This document shows positions 11,266 to 25,000 of a DNA stretch of 64,000 nucleotides, in pieces. Location of the stretch: NCBI GenBank assembly GCA_013396635.1, contig WBMW01005746.1, positions 1,224,419 through 1,288,418 of the forward strand, read 5' to 3'. A model generated the notes under the pieces. That model was not told where the DNA came from. It worked only from the letters and a program-made list of their open reading frames with translations, and searched no databases. Origin of the DNA: Penelope pileata (taxonomy: Eukaryota > Chordata > Aves > Galliformes > Cracidae). Position 1 is the first letter of the stretch; the number at the start of each line of letters is the position of its first letter. Position numbers and translations under genes: made by a program.

Positions 11266-13876
11266 CGCTCTTTTTTCCCCCTCTCACTTTGAACCATGGT
11301 AACTTCTCTAGTTCTTGTTGGGAAAGAGTGCAACATCCCAAACTGGATCTCTGAAGGTGGTCCTTCATAACCTAACTCCTTCCCTGTGGAAGGATCTCCA
11401 CGCTCTGTAGCTTTTCATGCCCAGATCTGGCTACATAACTTCTCCCTATTCTGCCAGATATTTCTTTATGCAGATCCAGCAGTCTGTTATAATAATGTAA
11501 CTTTGCTTTTGTATGAAACATTCTGTAACTGCAGGCTGGAAGCATCATGTCCTCTTTGTTGACATAAACACTTTCTTAGTAACTTCAGCGTAAGTCCTGA
11601 ACTGTGCATTATGTGGATGATCTAAATAGTGAAGCCTAGTGAGAGTTGAGTGCACCGCCTGGTGCATGTAAGGGTTAGCCTCTGTAACACAGGCTAGAGG
11701 CTGAGGTCATCCAGAGACTGGTAGCCTGGAGACATCTGTCATGGAGTAATGCAAAGCTACCAGTGCAGGTGTGACACACTGTGGTGTTCCTCTTCCTCCT
11801 CCCTGAGAGCTATCTACTTCACTGAACCACTTGTCTGAAAACATGTGGTGTCTTAAACTGGGCTTGGTGGTCAGCTGCAGGCGGTGACTCCTCCTGTAGC
11901 ACGGTGTGTGGGACTCAGGGTGGTGCTGTTAAGGCAGGTGGAATAATGGGGTTCTTAGGAGTTGTGCCGTGTACAAGGCATCCATCATACAACTCAGCGC
12001 GTGACACTGTCATCTGTTCTGCATGGAAACAATGTCAGAATTTGTGATCTTCTATCTGGGAGTTTAAATTATGGGTTTTCCCTTTCTGTAAATGTTCAAT
12101 CTAGAAATGGGACAGGCTGCCTTGGAGAGGGATTTTTGTCTTAGTCCAGCATCTCTCAAAAGTCCACTTGTGTAGAAGAACTTGTCTATTCACTCTACTC
12201 TTTCCTAGTCAACTTTGTTAAAAAATAAAATGTATATGTAAGGACCACAGATGAAGAAACAACTAGCTTGTATTTCTGGTTGTCTTTCTAAAGTCCTGAT
12301 TTCTAATTTAACTACTGTGAAGTTCATAGATTCAGTTATGAAAGCTTGTTGAAAGCTTGTAGGTACTCTGTATAGCAGGTCAACTGTTTTCCATCCTACA
12401 CATCCTACATCCTTTCTGGCTTTTTTTCCTTGCAGTGTGATTAAGCTGTTTCTTTCTTTCAGGATATGCAAATGCATTTCTTGTTACTGAACTGTATAAA
12501 AGTTGAATATCCTAAGATCCATGTGAGGAACATTAATAACATATGAATGCTGCTTCTGCTCCAGGATGAAATTAGCTCCTCAGTGAGCTGGTTAAGCTGC
12601 ACAATGGGCATGGCAGGGCCAAGAATTGCCTGCTCTGCAGCTAACACTGAAAAGCACTTTTAATTTTTCCTGTGCTTGGAATACTGTAGAACTTGGTTTT
12701 ACTTATTTAGTAGGTATCTGCTGGAGACTGTGCTCTGGAACAGAGATTAACCTTCCCTAATGACATAGCAGGAGGGAGAGATTGGGTGAGTGTGGTGATT
12801 TCTGGGGAAATAAGGCACAGGAGGCCATGGTTTTTGTACTTAGCAAAAAAAGAGAAAAATACAGCAGCAGTGACCTTGAGAGCAGTCATGTTGTTGTGAC
12901 AGGGCTTCACATGTATTGTGAGGAAAATGCATGGCTGCTGGTAGCTGTGATCCCTGAGTCTGGCAGGGGCTGCCACTAGTGAAATAAAAACAAAACAAAA
13001 ACAGAACATGAGACCCACAATATATTGTGTTAGCTTAAAGACAAAGGAAATACACGTCTGACATCAACTAGGCTTGTGCAGATACAGTATATAAATGACA
13101 ATAAAACACACCTTTCATAGATGTATTGCTCTTATTTGCCCTTGTAACGTGTTCTGGGCAATGTGGGGTGTCAAGGGGAGGGACACTCCAAAGAGCAGAC
13201 TCCCTTCTGGTTTGCTGGCTGCATCAAGTGCAGCTGCTGCAAGCAAAAGCAGTATTTTAAATTACAGCTTGAATTGTGTGCTCTGTGTTTGACATGTCTG
13301 GCCTCCATCACTGCATGGGACAGGATGTATTGCACCAGTATCAACAGCTTGCCTGTCTGTAAGTACATCTACTAAGAATCTCTAGTAGTTTTTTTGCTGA
13401 GGTACTAAGTAAAGGTAAAAGTGTGATTAATACCAGGATCAAAGATATACGCTTAAACTGCCAGTTGGGTCTCCTGGAAGGAAAAAGATGATCAGCAAGG
13501 CACTGAAACCCTTAAAACCCTAACTGCCTTCTCAGAGTGGCAAGCTCTGAGACGGTGATGCTTCCTGCAAGGCAGCACTGCTGTCTGTGTATAGCTGCTG
13601 CCTGGAAAGGGAGAAAACCAAGCAGTGATTTCAGGTAGTTTGTATGTACTAGTATCAAATAATTCTTAAAAATATTCCTTAACATAAAAAAAAAAGTACA
13701 AATTCCTTTTCCTTGTCAAGCTGCTGGTCCTGCCTGTGGTAGCTTCTTGCCCTATATAGGAGTGAGACCAGGACAGGCCTAGGCAGTGCCTTGGGCAGGC
13801 AGCTTCACTGGGGTCAGGTGGCACACGGGTTTTCTTCCTGCACACTTTAGCAGCTGCTCAAATCCAGGTTGGTTTT

Positions 13877-13927
13877 CAGAGTAAGCTTGTGTGTTGCCAG
13901 TGTGTTCCAGAGTAAGCTTGTGTGTTG
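13877..13927. repeat. Local duplication with 31-bp period
   Basis: The 20-mer CAGAGTAAGCTTGTGTGTTG occurs at 13,877 and again exactly 31 bp later at 13,908. The core AAGCTTGTGTGTTG appears a third time at 17,801-17,814 in intron 2. The first pair is a small tandem duplication; the third match may be chance. Confidence 0.75.
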
Positions 13928-15728
13928 TGGTATGGGGCTCCTTTGCGAGGAACTGTACTTCTGTAATTCCCAAAGCACCTGGGGGATAGGGGAGGATTAG
14001 AAGTTGGTGGGAAAGACTTAGGACAGGCTGTTAACCTGTCCTTACTTTTTCTTACTTAACTTGCATCAGTCTGACAAGCTCCTCTGGCAACTGATACCAT
14101 CGCTGTTGGGCTGAGGGGAGAGACACGTCTCAGCTCTGCTCCTGCTCAGTCAGCACTTGGGTTCTTCTGTGCTGCAACAGCAAGCTTGAGTAAGCCAGTT
14201 GCGTCCCCTGAAATGGTACAGAAGAATGTGGAAATGCTGTATTTGTTGCTTTCGAGCCTTTTAGCGCAGTTAAAGTGCATGCTATTAAAAGATGATTAAG
14301 GGAATCTATAGAAACACCAGCTGGCTCGCTGGTAACGAAGCACTCCAGCATGGTTGGAACTGGCAACGTAGGTAGCAGAGCTCCCTGGTGCACTGCGCCC
14401 TTCTCCTGAGGGGGAGGCGGCCTGGGGAAATCGTGTCAGCCAGAATGCTCTCCGGCTGAAGGAGTGAGTCTGCTGGCCTCCTGCTCTGGGGTAGTTCAAG
14501 CCAGAAGAGCAAGCGTAGTGATGATCAGAAGGCTCAAGGGGAGGAGAGACCTATTTTTAGCTTTCCGTGTGGTATGCAAATGACATTTTAATCAGTTGTA
14601 TATACTTTCTGCAGCCTGTTTAGCCTTCGGTGAGCTAGGTTGCTCCTTGACTCATCAGCATGTCTGGAAGACTAACACCTAACCCTCTCAGTACCAGAGC
14701 TGGCTCAGTCACTGCTGGCTCACTTGCTGGCCTGAGAATGGAAGCCTGTTCTCTTGAACCTTAAAATGTTGTGATTAAACTTATCAAAGATAAGTGGGAG
14801 AGTGTAATTTTGTGGAAAATATTACTGCATTCCATTGCTTTAAGTACTTTTTTTCCTCTAACAAAATAGGATTGATTACATGTCCATGCAGAGGAAATAA
14901 AGCCTAGTGGGCAAACATTACGTAGTGTTTAGGATTTGGGCTTGGTTCTCTAATCAGATGCTGAGAGGTACTGAACAAATTGCTGCTGCTTGTGCCTCAG
15001 TTTCTGTGGCATTGTATGAGTAACGATGCTGTGTTCTGTTAGGTGCTGAGATCTGCAGGTGAAGATTGGTCCCATTTTGAATATGAAGTTCCATCTGTAT
15101 TAATTAGCTGCTAAATTTTCTTATATAAATGAGTACAAGCTTAAAATCCAAACTTAACCTTGCATTTGAAAACCTAAAAATCTTCCTTCTGTTACGCATC
15201 ATGAAAAATGCCAATTATGCAGCAGTTAGCTTTTATTATTCTAGGCAGGTGCAAATTCCCACACCAGAAGGTCTGTTTGCATATGTGTATATGCTTCTGT
15301 TCACTGCAGAAAACAATCTGAAATGTACTAGTGCACTGCAACTTCCTGGGTGAGGACCATACTGCTACACTTAACAATAACTTGTCCAGAATACTGAGCA
15401 TCCATTTATCTGAAACACAAAACTAATAGAACTTGGAGGGAATGTAGAGGGTATTTTCCGACCTGGTGGCTTTTGTCTTGTTACATAGTCTGATATCTAG
15501 CTATTTTGTGGTTGTCTCTGCTTCTGGAGATCCCTAGACCTTAAAGTACTGCTAGCACTAAAATGCGGGTGTGAGTCCTGCCGTTAGAGGTTTGTGAACG
15601 GTGCATGGGGCAAGCGTGTGCAAGGCTTGCCTGTTAAGACTTGCTAAATAAATAAGAAGCTGAGGGGGGAAGAAAAATACCGTACTTATGAAAGCTGACT
15701 TAGCTTTTTTCCTCATGCTCTCTTACAG

Positions 15729-16004
15729 GTTATTTCCAACCAGAAATCATGAACTGGCACTTCTCGCTTCTGTTTCTTTTTGGGACCTTAACATCTGTGT
15801 GTTCCCAGTTTAGTTTTTATCCTCTGGAGGAACTTAGCTCAGATGTCGGAATCCAGGTCTTCAATCAGATAGTGAAAGCTAAGCCTCAGGACAATATCGT
15901 AGTTTCTCCTCATGGGATTGCATCAGTATTGGGGGTGTTGCAGCTGGGTGCTGATGGCAAGACAAAGAAGCAGCTGACAACTATGATGAGATACAGTGTA
16001 AATG
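15729..16004 (+). CDS. SERPINE2: SERPINE2 exon 2 (end of 5' UTR, residues 1-85)
   Basis: The acceptor is TCTTACAG|GTTATTTCC and the donor AATG|GTAAGT. The first 20 bases are 5' UTR and the start codon is at 15,749. It encodes the signal peptide and serpin helices A to C, including the conserved block NIVVSPHGIASVLGVLQLGA. The last base begins codon 86 (Gly). Confidence 0.96.
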
Positions 16005-19000
16005 GTAAGTGATTCCTGAGGTGGTTTGGGTGTGTTTCTTCAGGGTTGTGGGTTTTCTGGTGTTTGGTAAGAATCATCATGCTGTTTTGAGATGGTTTTC
16101 AAAGTCTGGTAGATTGCATCATAAACCAATTAACTCTGTTTACTGAAGCAAATAATGAACACGTTTGTAGTTAATTGGCAATTTGAGTATAGACATCTAT
16201 GTATACTTGAACTGGCTTATAAGCAGCTTTGCTAATGATTTCAGGGCCCTGGCTGGAACTACACTCATCCTTGCAAATTGGTCTCCCAAAACTGTGCAGG
16301 AAGGCTGTCCTAAATAGCCCTGAATATATGACTCCTAAGATAACAGGGCAGTAGGATACTTTTCATTGTCATGTTAAAACCACTGCAATCTCTAATCCTG
16401 TAATTGATACTTTCACTCTGCTCTTCAGCTTTGTTCACTTGTTTCTGCTGTCAGAATCCCTGAAACCATAGTTCTCTGAAACCTTGAAACAGACACCACT
16501 TCTTGTCTGTTCCTGACACTGCATGAAACTGTGTTTATATTCCTCTGCCAATGTCTGCCCCTCTAGGGGGTGTAGGCTGAAGGTTCTTGCTGCTTTACTT
16601 TGCATGCTGAGTATTTTTGTGAGCATCTGCCAGCAAGACTTAACATCTTAGTGCCAGCATTCTGCCTTCCTTCCAGGAGTAGGAAACCCTCCAAGAGGTA
16701 AGTGCATTTTAAGTCTTGAGCATTATTGTTATATAATATGTCTTCATTTGCTTTGCTGTTTTGGTTTGGAGTACAGCAAAATGATTGATCAACATAAGAT
16801 CTAAAAGATTTGAAATCTCTTGTGGGTTAATCAACTTTAGGAACATTTGAATGCTCAAATTATAAGTACTCACAAAATTTTTGGAACACTGTATCAAATG
16901 GTTTTATTTGGCTTACACACCTCCTAATCCTTTCTGTTGAGACACAGAGGTTCTCAAACTTCTCAGAAGGTAGCCAGTATCTTGCTATAGAGACTTGTTA
17001 TGGGATGCTACCTGTCTCTTTGCACAGACCTTCTCTGCTTTTGTTCAAATTTGCCTTAATTCTTTGGCAACTACAGCGACTGCTATGGAAAGGTAATAGT
17101 TGGAAAGCATTTAATCTATCTTTAGCTGTCTTTTAATGAAATTTAGCAGCTGGAAGCAAGGAGGAGAGCCAGCATCATGAGACCAGCGAGCTCTCCCCGG
17201 ACCACCAGCAAGTGCTCCGTGGACCACCAGTGGTCCACAGAATACAGTTTGAGAACCTCTGTTATGGTATGTTCTCCAGAAGAATTTGCCCATAATCTTG
17301 GAGTGAACATGTAGAACTTCATACAAATGGTACTGCTAAAGCATTCATGATGTTATAAACAGCAAAGCCATCTGAGGCTTTTTCATATATGCAGCTAAGA
17401 GAATAACTCAACTAATTTATTCCCTTCATAGCTCTTCTCTTAAGTTTGTCTACATAAGGAAATAGTCTGGAATTTTTCCTGCCTAAATGGTATTGGGAAG
17501 CAGAGGGAACTTGTTGATAACTGCTGTGAAAACAGCTACCCAAAGATCCTGTCCAATATAAAGGTTGAACATTAAATTTCTTGACTGGCAGTATCTTCCC
17601 TGTGTAGACAAATGTTTATTCATAAGCTATAACAATAAGGAGCACTTGGTATCATGAACATAACAGTTCTTCTGTGCTGCCATATGCATCTTCTAGTATG
17701 TAGTGAAGGAGCTAGCAAGCACACAATATGAACTACTTTACAGTCAAGGTGTTTAGGATCTTAGACATTAGGAACCTATACTACTTTTTTCTTTAAAGGC
17801 AAGCTTGTGTGTTGAGAGACAGACTATGCTTGTAGCAAATTTAATTTCCTTAAAGATCATGTCCTAGCCTAGGTCTTGACTTGAACCTCAAATAGAAATC
17901 TCGACATTTTCCTTTGTCCTCTAGTAGATGGAGAGAGGGAGGATGGTGAGACGACTATTGTTTTGCACTCTGAGGTTTAAGACCACCTGCAACTGTCAGC
18001 TATGAGTGACCAGTGTGAGCCCTTGACCTTTCTGTCACAGCCACATAGCTGACAGGTTATGTTGGTGTATATACTACGATGTGTTTTGGAACAGTCTCTT
18101 CCATAGAAGTAATTCCACACTAAGACTTGAACCCCAATATTAATCCTCAGTCTTGTCTGTAGCATTCTGTGCAGACTGCTAAACAGGGAGCAGACATCAC
18201 AGTGAAAGTAACACTTCTTGGGAAATAGTAGTGTTCTTCAGACAAGATGAGAAATCTGTACTTTGGAAGCCTGCTCAGAATGTCTGCTTTGGTCTTTTTC
18301 TACGCTAGCACTTAAAGCGTCTGACCTTTCATGTCATTAATACTTGCATATAAAGTAACTGTTTGTTTGTCATCTTATTCTAAATTAAACTTGCTGTTCT
18401 TTCCAACTAGGAGTTGGTAAAGCGTTAAAGAAGATAAACAGGCTCATAGTCTCAAAAAAGAATAAAGACATTGTTACAATTGCTAATGCAGTATTTGCAA
18501 AGAATGGCTTTAAAATGGAAGTGCCTTTTGTTACAAGGAACAAAGAGGTGTTTCAGTGCAGCGTCAAGAGCGTGGACTTTGAGGACCCAAATACAGCGTG
18601 TGATTCCATCAACCAGTGGGTGAAAAATGAAACAAGGGGTGAGTATTTTCTGTGCATGAGTGACATCTGAGACCTCAGATCTGGTTGGAAATTACAAAGG
18701 AAGATGGGAAGGGAGAAAAAACTTTGCCTTGGAGTTGAAAACTATCCTTAAGTGATATTTTTCTGAGCCTGCGGCCAGGGATCAGTAGTCTCAGTGCCCT
18801 AGCAGATGTATCTGCCCAGCGTGTGTGCCCATCTGTCCATGGGGTTGAGGAGCTTCTACTGTTCTTTTGTTTTCATTTTTTCATTCAACCTGAGAGAAAT
18901 TTAAGCAGTGTTCTCCTGAAGCTAGGCATTGTCAGATATGAAATGGAGGGGTGGAAAAATTGCTTGAAAGCAACTCAAACATTTGAGTCAGTGCATCAGA

Positions 19001-22000
19001 CTTGTAAAAAGCTGTAGGGCAGCTCAGCCTTTGCTCTTAGTACCCTAAATTTTTGCAAGATGTGTCAGTGCTACTAGAACTGATGTTTAGTAGAAGATCT
19101 TTAATTAACACTGCCTTGACAGAACTCCTCATGGTTCAAGCATATTGCCATCTATTTGTCAAGCTTAGATATGCTAAAGGCAGAGATCATGTTTTGCAGT
19201 GTGGTCATAGTTAGATTAATTACATGCTTGGTATCTCTTCGAGTTAAAATCCAGTGCCTCCTGGATGTGCAGTGTGTTGCTAATGATGTTGAATGTGCCA
19301 TTTGTGAAACAAGGCTGTCAGATTCTTGCTCTGCTATGTCATCAGCTTTGCATAGCAGTGTTACAAGCTGTGTGTGAATGGGGAAACCACTGTAATGTTC
19401 TTAGATTGAATCTTAGATCTGATCACATGCTGAAAAGGGTAAGGCCCTGTAAGTTGTAACATCAGTTTGATTAGCTAGATATGTTTCCCTTCTCATATCT
19501 CAAAGGATTACTTTTTGACAAAAAATAATACTATTGGCTGCATGAATCTCAAATCTTACACAATAGTAGTTGGCACATTTGCAGATCAAAAGGCTTAAAG
19601 TAGTACGTGCTTCAGTTTATTATGAACAATTCGTTATGGCAGCAAATACTCAGTCTTTCTTTTTCTTTCTAGGTATGATTGATCAAGTTGTAGCTCCAGA
19701 TGATGTTGATAGTTTGACCAGACTGGTTCTAGTAAATGCTGTGTATTTCAAGGGCTTATGGAAATCACGATTTAGACCCGAAAATACAAAGAAACGTCCA
19801 TTCTATGGTGCTGATGGGAAGACCTACCAAGTTCCTATGTTGTCCCAGTTATCTATCTTCCGCTGTGGTAAGCTCAGTAACTCCCACTACCTCCAAATAC
19901 CCAGGAAGTGTTGTAAAATATTGCTCTTTTCCTTCAAACTGAAGAGTTTGCTGTATATTGTGGCTGTTAATAGAGGCTTTGTGTTATGAAAGCATCTTGT
20001 GCTGGTGAGGTATGAATGAGGTTGCTTTGAAAGGTTGCTTAAGGTCAAATGCTCTAACAAAGTATGTGCCTTATCCTGGTTTCTAAAAAAGGAAATGTGA
20101 AGCACTGAAATTGAGAACTTTGCATATTACCTAAGCCTTGCAGTAGGAAGAAATTAGTTTTTTCTCTAAAGAGGTGAGAATGAAGGAAAACTTGCCAACA
20201 GAAACAACCTTGAGGCTTATCTGTTAGTGAGCTGTGTATAAAAGATTGGGGTAGTGTTAGTCTGTGTCACAGTGTAATACAGAAATGGAACTTGTACGAT
20301 CCCCAGTTCTGGGGGAGTTGAGCCAGAGAGCACAGGCTGGGTATGTTTGCTGCATCGCACAAGGCATGAAGTCGCTCTTCAAATTCAAATTGAGTCACAA
20401 GACAGTAGTTCAGCAGGTTTGGCTTGACTTCTGTCTGAGATGCTCAGAGCTGACATATGCGTCTTGATACAGCTAACAGCATACTTCAGAGCTTCAGCAT
20501 GTAGACATAGGCATTGGTCAAAAATTAAGGCTCTGAAAGAACATCTCCCATTGCTGTTACATCCTTATGAGAAGAGAGCGATGCTGTCTGGAACTTGATG
20601 TGCTACATGTAGTCTGAGGACTGGGCTTGAGGATATATCTGGCTAGAAATCTGAGGGAGTGAAGAGGAAAGACCCACTGATGAGCTTTTAAATATCTAAT
20701 TTTAATGTTAGTCCTCAGCTAATACTAATAGATTCGTGTTAAAGTAAAGCTGTAACTTTGTCTAAAACCTCCTATGTATTAAAATGTGTAATTTCACTTC
20801 AAGATAGCTGCTTAAAGCTTAATGTGGGGGAGATCTGGAAGCCTACTGTGGTAGGTACTTATTTATCTGTGGAGTTTGAAAGGAGTTCATGACTGAAGAC
20901 ACTTTTATCAAGGCTATCTGAAAGAATTCTTATTTTGTTGGTGCTGGTTAAAAACTTCATTATGTTATAAATTTAGTTTAGAAATGTTATTAGTGTAGAA
21001 AGGAGCAAGAGAAGATCTCCTGAGTTAAGACTTGCTTTAGATTGGGCATCTAGATATCCTAACAAAGGGCTTCTATCTTTTTGATACCTAAACTTAAGAT
21101 CCCTTTTCAAACTTCTCAGACAACTTGAGCATCCTTAAATCCCATCACTTGATTGTGAAGATAAGATCTCCTGTTTTACATGTCTCAGTGGCAGTGACCA
21201 TAGTGTACAACAGACTAGTATTTCACTGTTGAAAAGGTTGTCATTTGTCAGTTTCTTTTAGTGACTTCTTCAACCATTATTACAATCAATAGGTCATATT
21301 ATGACACTGGTTCTTGGAGTAAAAGGAAATAATCAAACCACAAATCTTGACACAATTACAGCCTAATTAAATGTAATACTACTAGCTTTCTAGCAATACA
21401 AACTCAGTCAAAGCATGTTCTGGCAACAAGATTAAATTCCTAATGAAGATCTCAATTTTCAGTTTGCTCTGACAAGTGCAGACTTAAATGAAGAAAAGGG
21501 AAAGACAATAAGTTCTTATTGCTATCTTAACTTTCTCAGAAACCGTGTCACTAGTTAGACTGACAAGTTTTCACTTGAACCTTCTATAAAAAGCTACATG
21601 CCAAAAGTCCTGCAGTAACCAAAGGGAATTTAGCGGATTGCTCACAGTCTTTCCAGTACTTGCTGCAACTTAGGTGTTGCTGTCTCACTCCTCATCTACT
21701 TGGCCTTCTCCATTACCTCCAGTGGCTGCTCTCCACTACTTGGAAGGACTTAAAACTGCTTCCTGGTGAGATCCTCATTAAGCAAGTAAATGCGACTGGC
21801 TACTTCAAGCTAGAGATTTTAATCACTTAAAGGAAAAACTTGTCTGCTAGATCTCTCCAATTTGGAAAAATAATCTGCTCCTTTTATTGCTCTTAGCTTT
21901 TCAGTGCTCAGTCAACTCTGCTACAACGGAGATCTGAAGTAGATCCCAACTGATGCATGGACCTGGTGACTTGCAGCATACCTGTTCAGTCTGGGATGAT

Positions 22001-25000
22001 GGGACTTGACTGGGAAACAATGTGCATATCAAACACAAATATTGTATGCTTCATGATATCATCTAAATTGTGCTTTTTGTCAGCCTAGCATCTCTACAGA
22101 CTCTGTGACATTTCTTGAAGGATTGCCTGGCTTGGGAGGCAGGCAGTCTGTGACTCTTCAAAATCAGTTTTGAGGTGTGGGAAAAGGTTTTCTAGCAGAC
22201 TCAGCAGTAGGTATCTGAAGATAAAATAGAGATTCAAGGCTGTAGGAATTATGGCTCGTTATCTCTACTCTTTTTTTAGGCACTACAAGTACTCCAAATG
22301 AGCTGTGGTATAATATAATTGAATTGCCATACCATGGAGAAATGATAAGCATGTTGATTGCTTTGCCTACGGAAAGCACAACGCCACTCTCTGCTATCAT
22401 TCCACACATCAGCACAAAGACAATAGGAAGCTGGATGACAACCATGGTAGCAAAAAGAGTGCAGGTTATTTTACCCAAGTAAGTACAAATATCATCCCTT
22501 TCTCATTCAGTGTTTCAGAGTCGATTATGTATATACTTCCTCTGACACAGAAGGAACTTTCCTGCATAATACCGATACATTCTTTTTGTTTGTTCTAATT
22601 AGATTTACAGCAGTAGCAGAAACAGATTTAAAGGACCCTCTGAAAGCACTTGGTATTACAGATATGTTTGATGAGTCAAAGGCAAACTTTGCAAAAATAA
22701 CAAGTAAGTTATTTTACTGAATTTGTGGTGGTCTTTCTTCGTAGTTTCTGGCACTGAATAAAGTGCTGTTTTACCAGTGCGTTTGTCTGTTTTGTCTTGG
22801 GTAAGTGTTACCATGACATTAAAGCAAAGTTCTGGCTTGTACCCAGCCAAGCACAGCTTCTTGCTTCTATTGAATACTGTAGAGTCTTTTTTCTTTTGCC
22901 TTGCATTACAGCAGTAAATCATGCTGGTCAGCTTCTCAAGTTAAGATTTTGTTACAATCTGGGGGTCTTGAGCATTGTCTAAAATCCATGGCAGGACTTA
23001 ATTTGTATCATAACTGAAGATACAATGGCAATATTAAGTTTTCCCTGAAGTTTGTATTTAATGATTTGAATTTTCTTGAGCTATGGGAATGAGATGGACT
23101 AAATATCTAGCTTAAAGGACTGGACCAAATCAGAGCTGTTTGTACTAGCATGTGAAAATGGGATGTAGACGTTTTCAAGCTCATTACACTAAAATGTCAT
23201 CTTATCTCTGTTCTCTGCTTCCCTGAAATTCCTTATGAGCTTCTGCAGAGATGTTACCAAAAAGCTTGCCGTGTGCTTGCTTGCTCGGAGAGCAAATTCC
23301 TGTTTCAACAAAAGCAAAGTGTCTTGCTAAGTGCTTTCCCTCACCCTGTCTGTCAATGTTGAGATAACTGGGAGTGTAACTTAAAATTATATTTTAAAAA
23401 AAAGACTAGGGAAGAAAGTACCAAAAACAACACAAAATCCAATTCACACATTCTAATTAAAAAAACTAAAAGTGCAAGTGTGTACTTTTAACAGGCCATT
23501 AAAATAAAGCCTAGTACATGGGAAGAAGTGAGGCATAAAATAGCTTGTGTGTATGTGATTATAGACTTAGTGTCTGTATCTAGTGTTCTTCACTGCAGCA
23601 TCAGATTTGAGCAGGATTATAGCAGTTTCTGTTTCTTGCCCTGTTAGCTACAAGATACTTCAGGATTTTACTGTTAGTCTTACTGGAAGTGCTGTGGTTT
23701 TTCTTTTCTTTTAGGAACAGAAGGTCTTCATGTATCTCATGTTCTGCAAAAGACAAAAATTGAAGTTAGTGAAGATGGAACCAAAGCTTCTGCAGCAACA
23801 AGTAAGCAACTATAATAATATGGTTTTCCTGGGATCTGTTGCTTTAATAGACTGTATTACTAAGTAGCCTACTTGGACACCACTGTAGGAAAGTGCTTAC
23901 TTAAATCAGTTATGTTTTCATGCAACTTCTTTAGAATATCAACTTGCTAATATTTATCAGACCATTGGTGTCCTCCAGGAAGTATAAACAAGATTACTTT
24001 TTCTGGAAAAGTGTTTCCTAATAGCTAACTCTCTGGCCACCAGGAGAAAGTTTGTGGTTATCCAGGTGGCAAGGAAGAGTAAGCTCCTATAACCTTTACA
24101 TATTATGACTCAAGACTTTCTTCCAGCTTCTTGTGGGTCTTATGTTTTTTCTTTTCTGTGATTCCTTTAGGAATGAAATATGAGTTGTGCTTCTTTAAGT
24201 GTCCAAGTTGGCAGACTTTACCATTTATCTCTACTTGTGCAAACTTATAGTATACACCAGGAAAATTCACTTTAATAGGGTACCTGCTGTGTTATGGTAC
24301 TTGCTTTGCCTAACTTCAAATCTTATCTTTTTTGCAAGCTGCAATTTTAATAGCCAGGTCATCCCCTCCTTGGTTCATAGTAGACAGGCCATTTGTATTC
24401 TTCATCCGGCACAATCCTACAGGTAAGCAGTACTTGTATGTATTTAGTTCATTTTGCACATGAACTATGCAACAGACAAAATTCCCAGCTGGGAGGAGTC
24501 TAGAGCCACTCAATACCTATTGCTTTTTTTGTGTGTCGGGGGGGTGGAATTGAGGAATATTAAAACATATTCCCAGTATTTTTTAATACCTTTAACATTG
24601 TCTTTGGAACACAACTCATCACAGGGAAAAAGTACAGGCTGTAAACTGACATGGCAAGTTTGTGGGTATGAAAGAACACAATCTCTTTAATTGTCAATCT
24701 TTTAATTGTCATAGTTTCCCTGAGTGGAGAGGAAATAACTTTTACTGATAATGAATTTAGTGAATGGGGCCCAGCTTTCTGATGGATTGTGAATTAGCAA
24801 TAGGGCCAAGTATAGAAATAGAGACTTGGAATGTCCCTAATAGGGACCTGGAATGTTGCTTCTTCCTGCTGTGAACAGATTTGAGTGTACAGACATGGTG
24901 GCTGTGGTGCTTTACAGCATGTGTTGACTCTCAGAGCACAGCTGACCCAATTATTTTGAATTGCACATCTACTTGCAGTGAGTTGTAGAAGATAAATATG

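Larger units (their letters stand above)
1766..15728 (+). other. SERPINE2: SERPINE2 intron 1 (about 14 kb)
   Basis: This non-coding interval lies between the CpG-island exon and the first coding exon. It starts GTGAGT and ends in the acceptor CTCTCTTACAG at 15,728. It contains two CR1 fragments (about 9,470-10,125 and 10,885-11,022), an 11-bp tandem pair at 4,651-4,672, a T-rich tract at 11,243-11,265 and a 31-bp tandem duplication at 13,877. I saw no coding exon or RNA gene here. Large first introns often carry enhancers, but none can be assigned. Confidence 0.75.
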
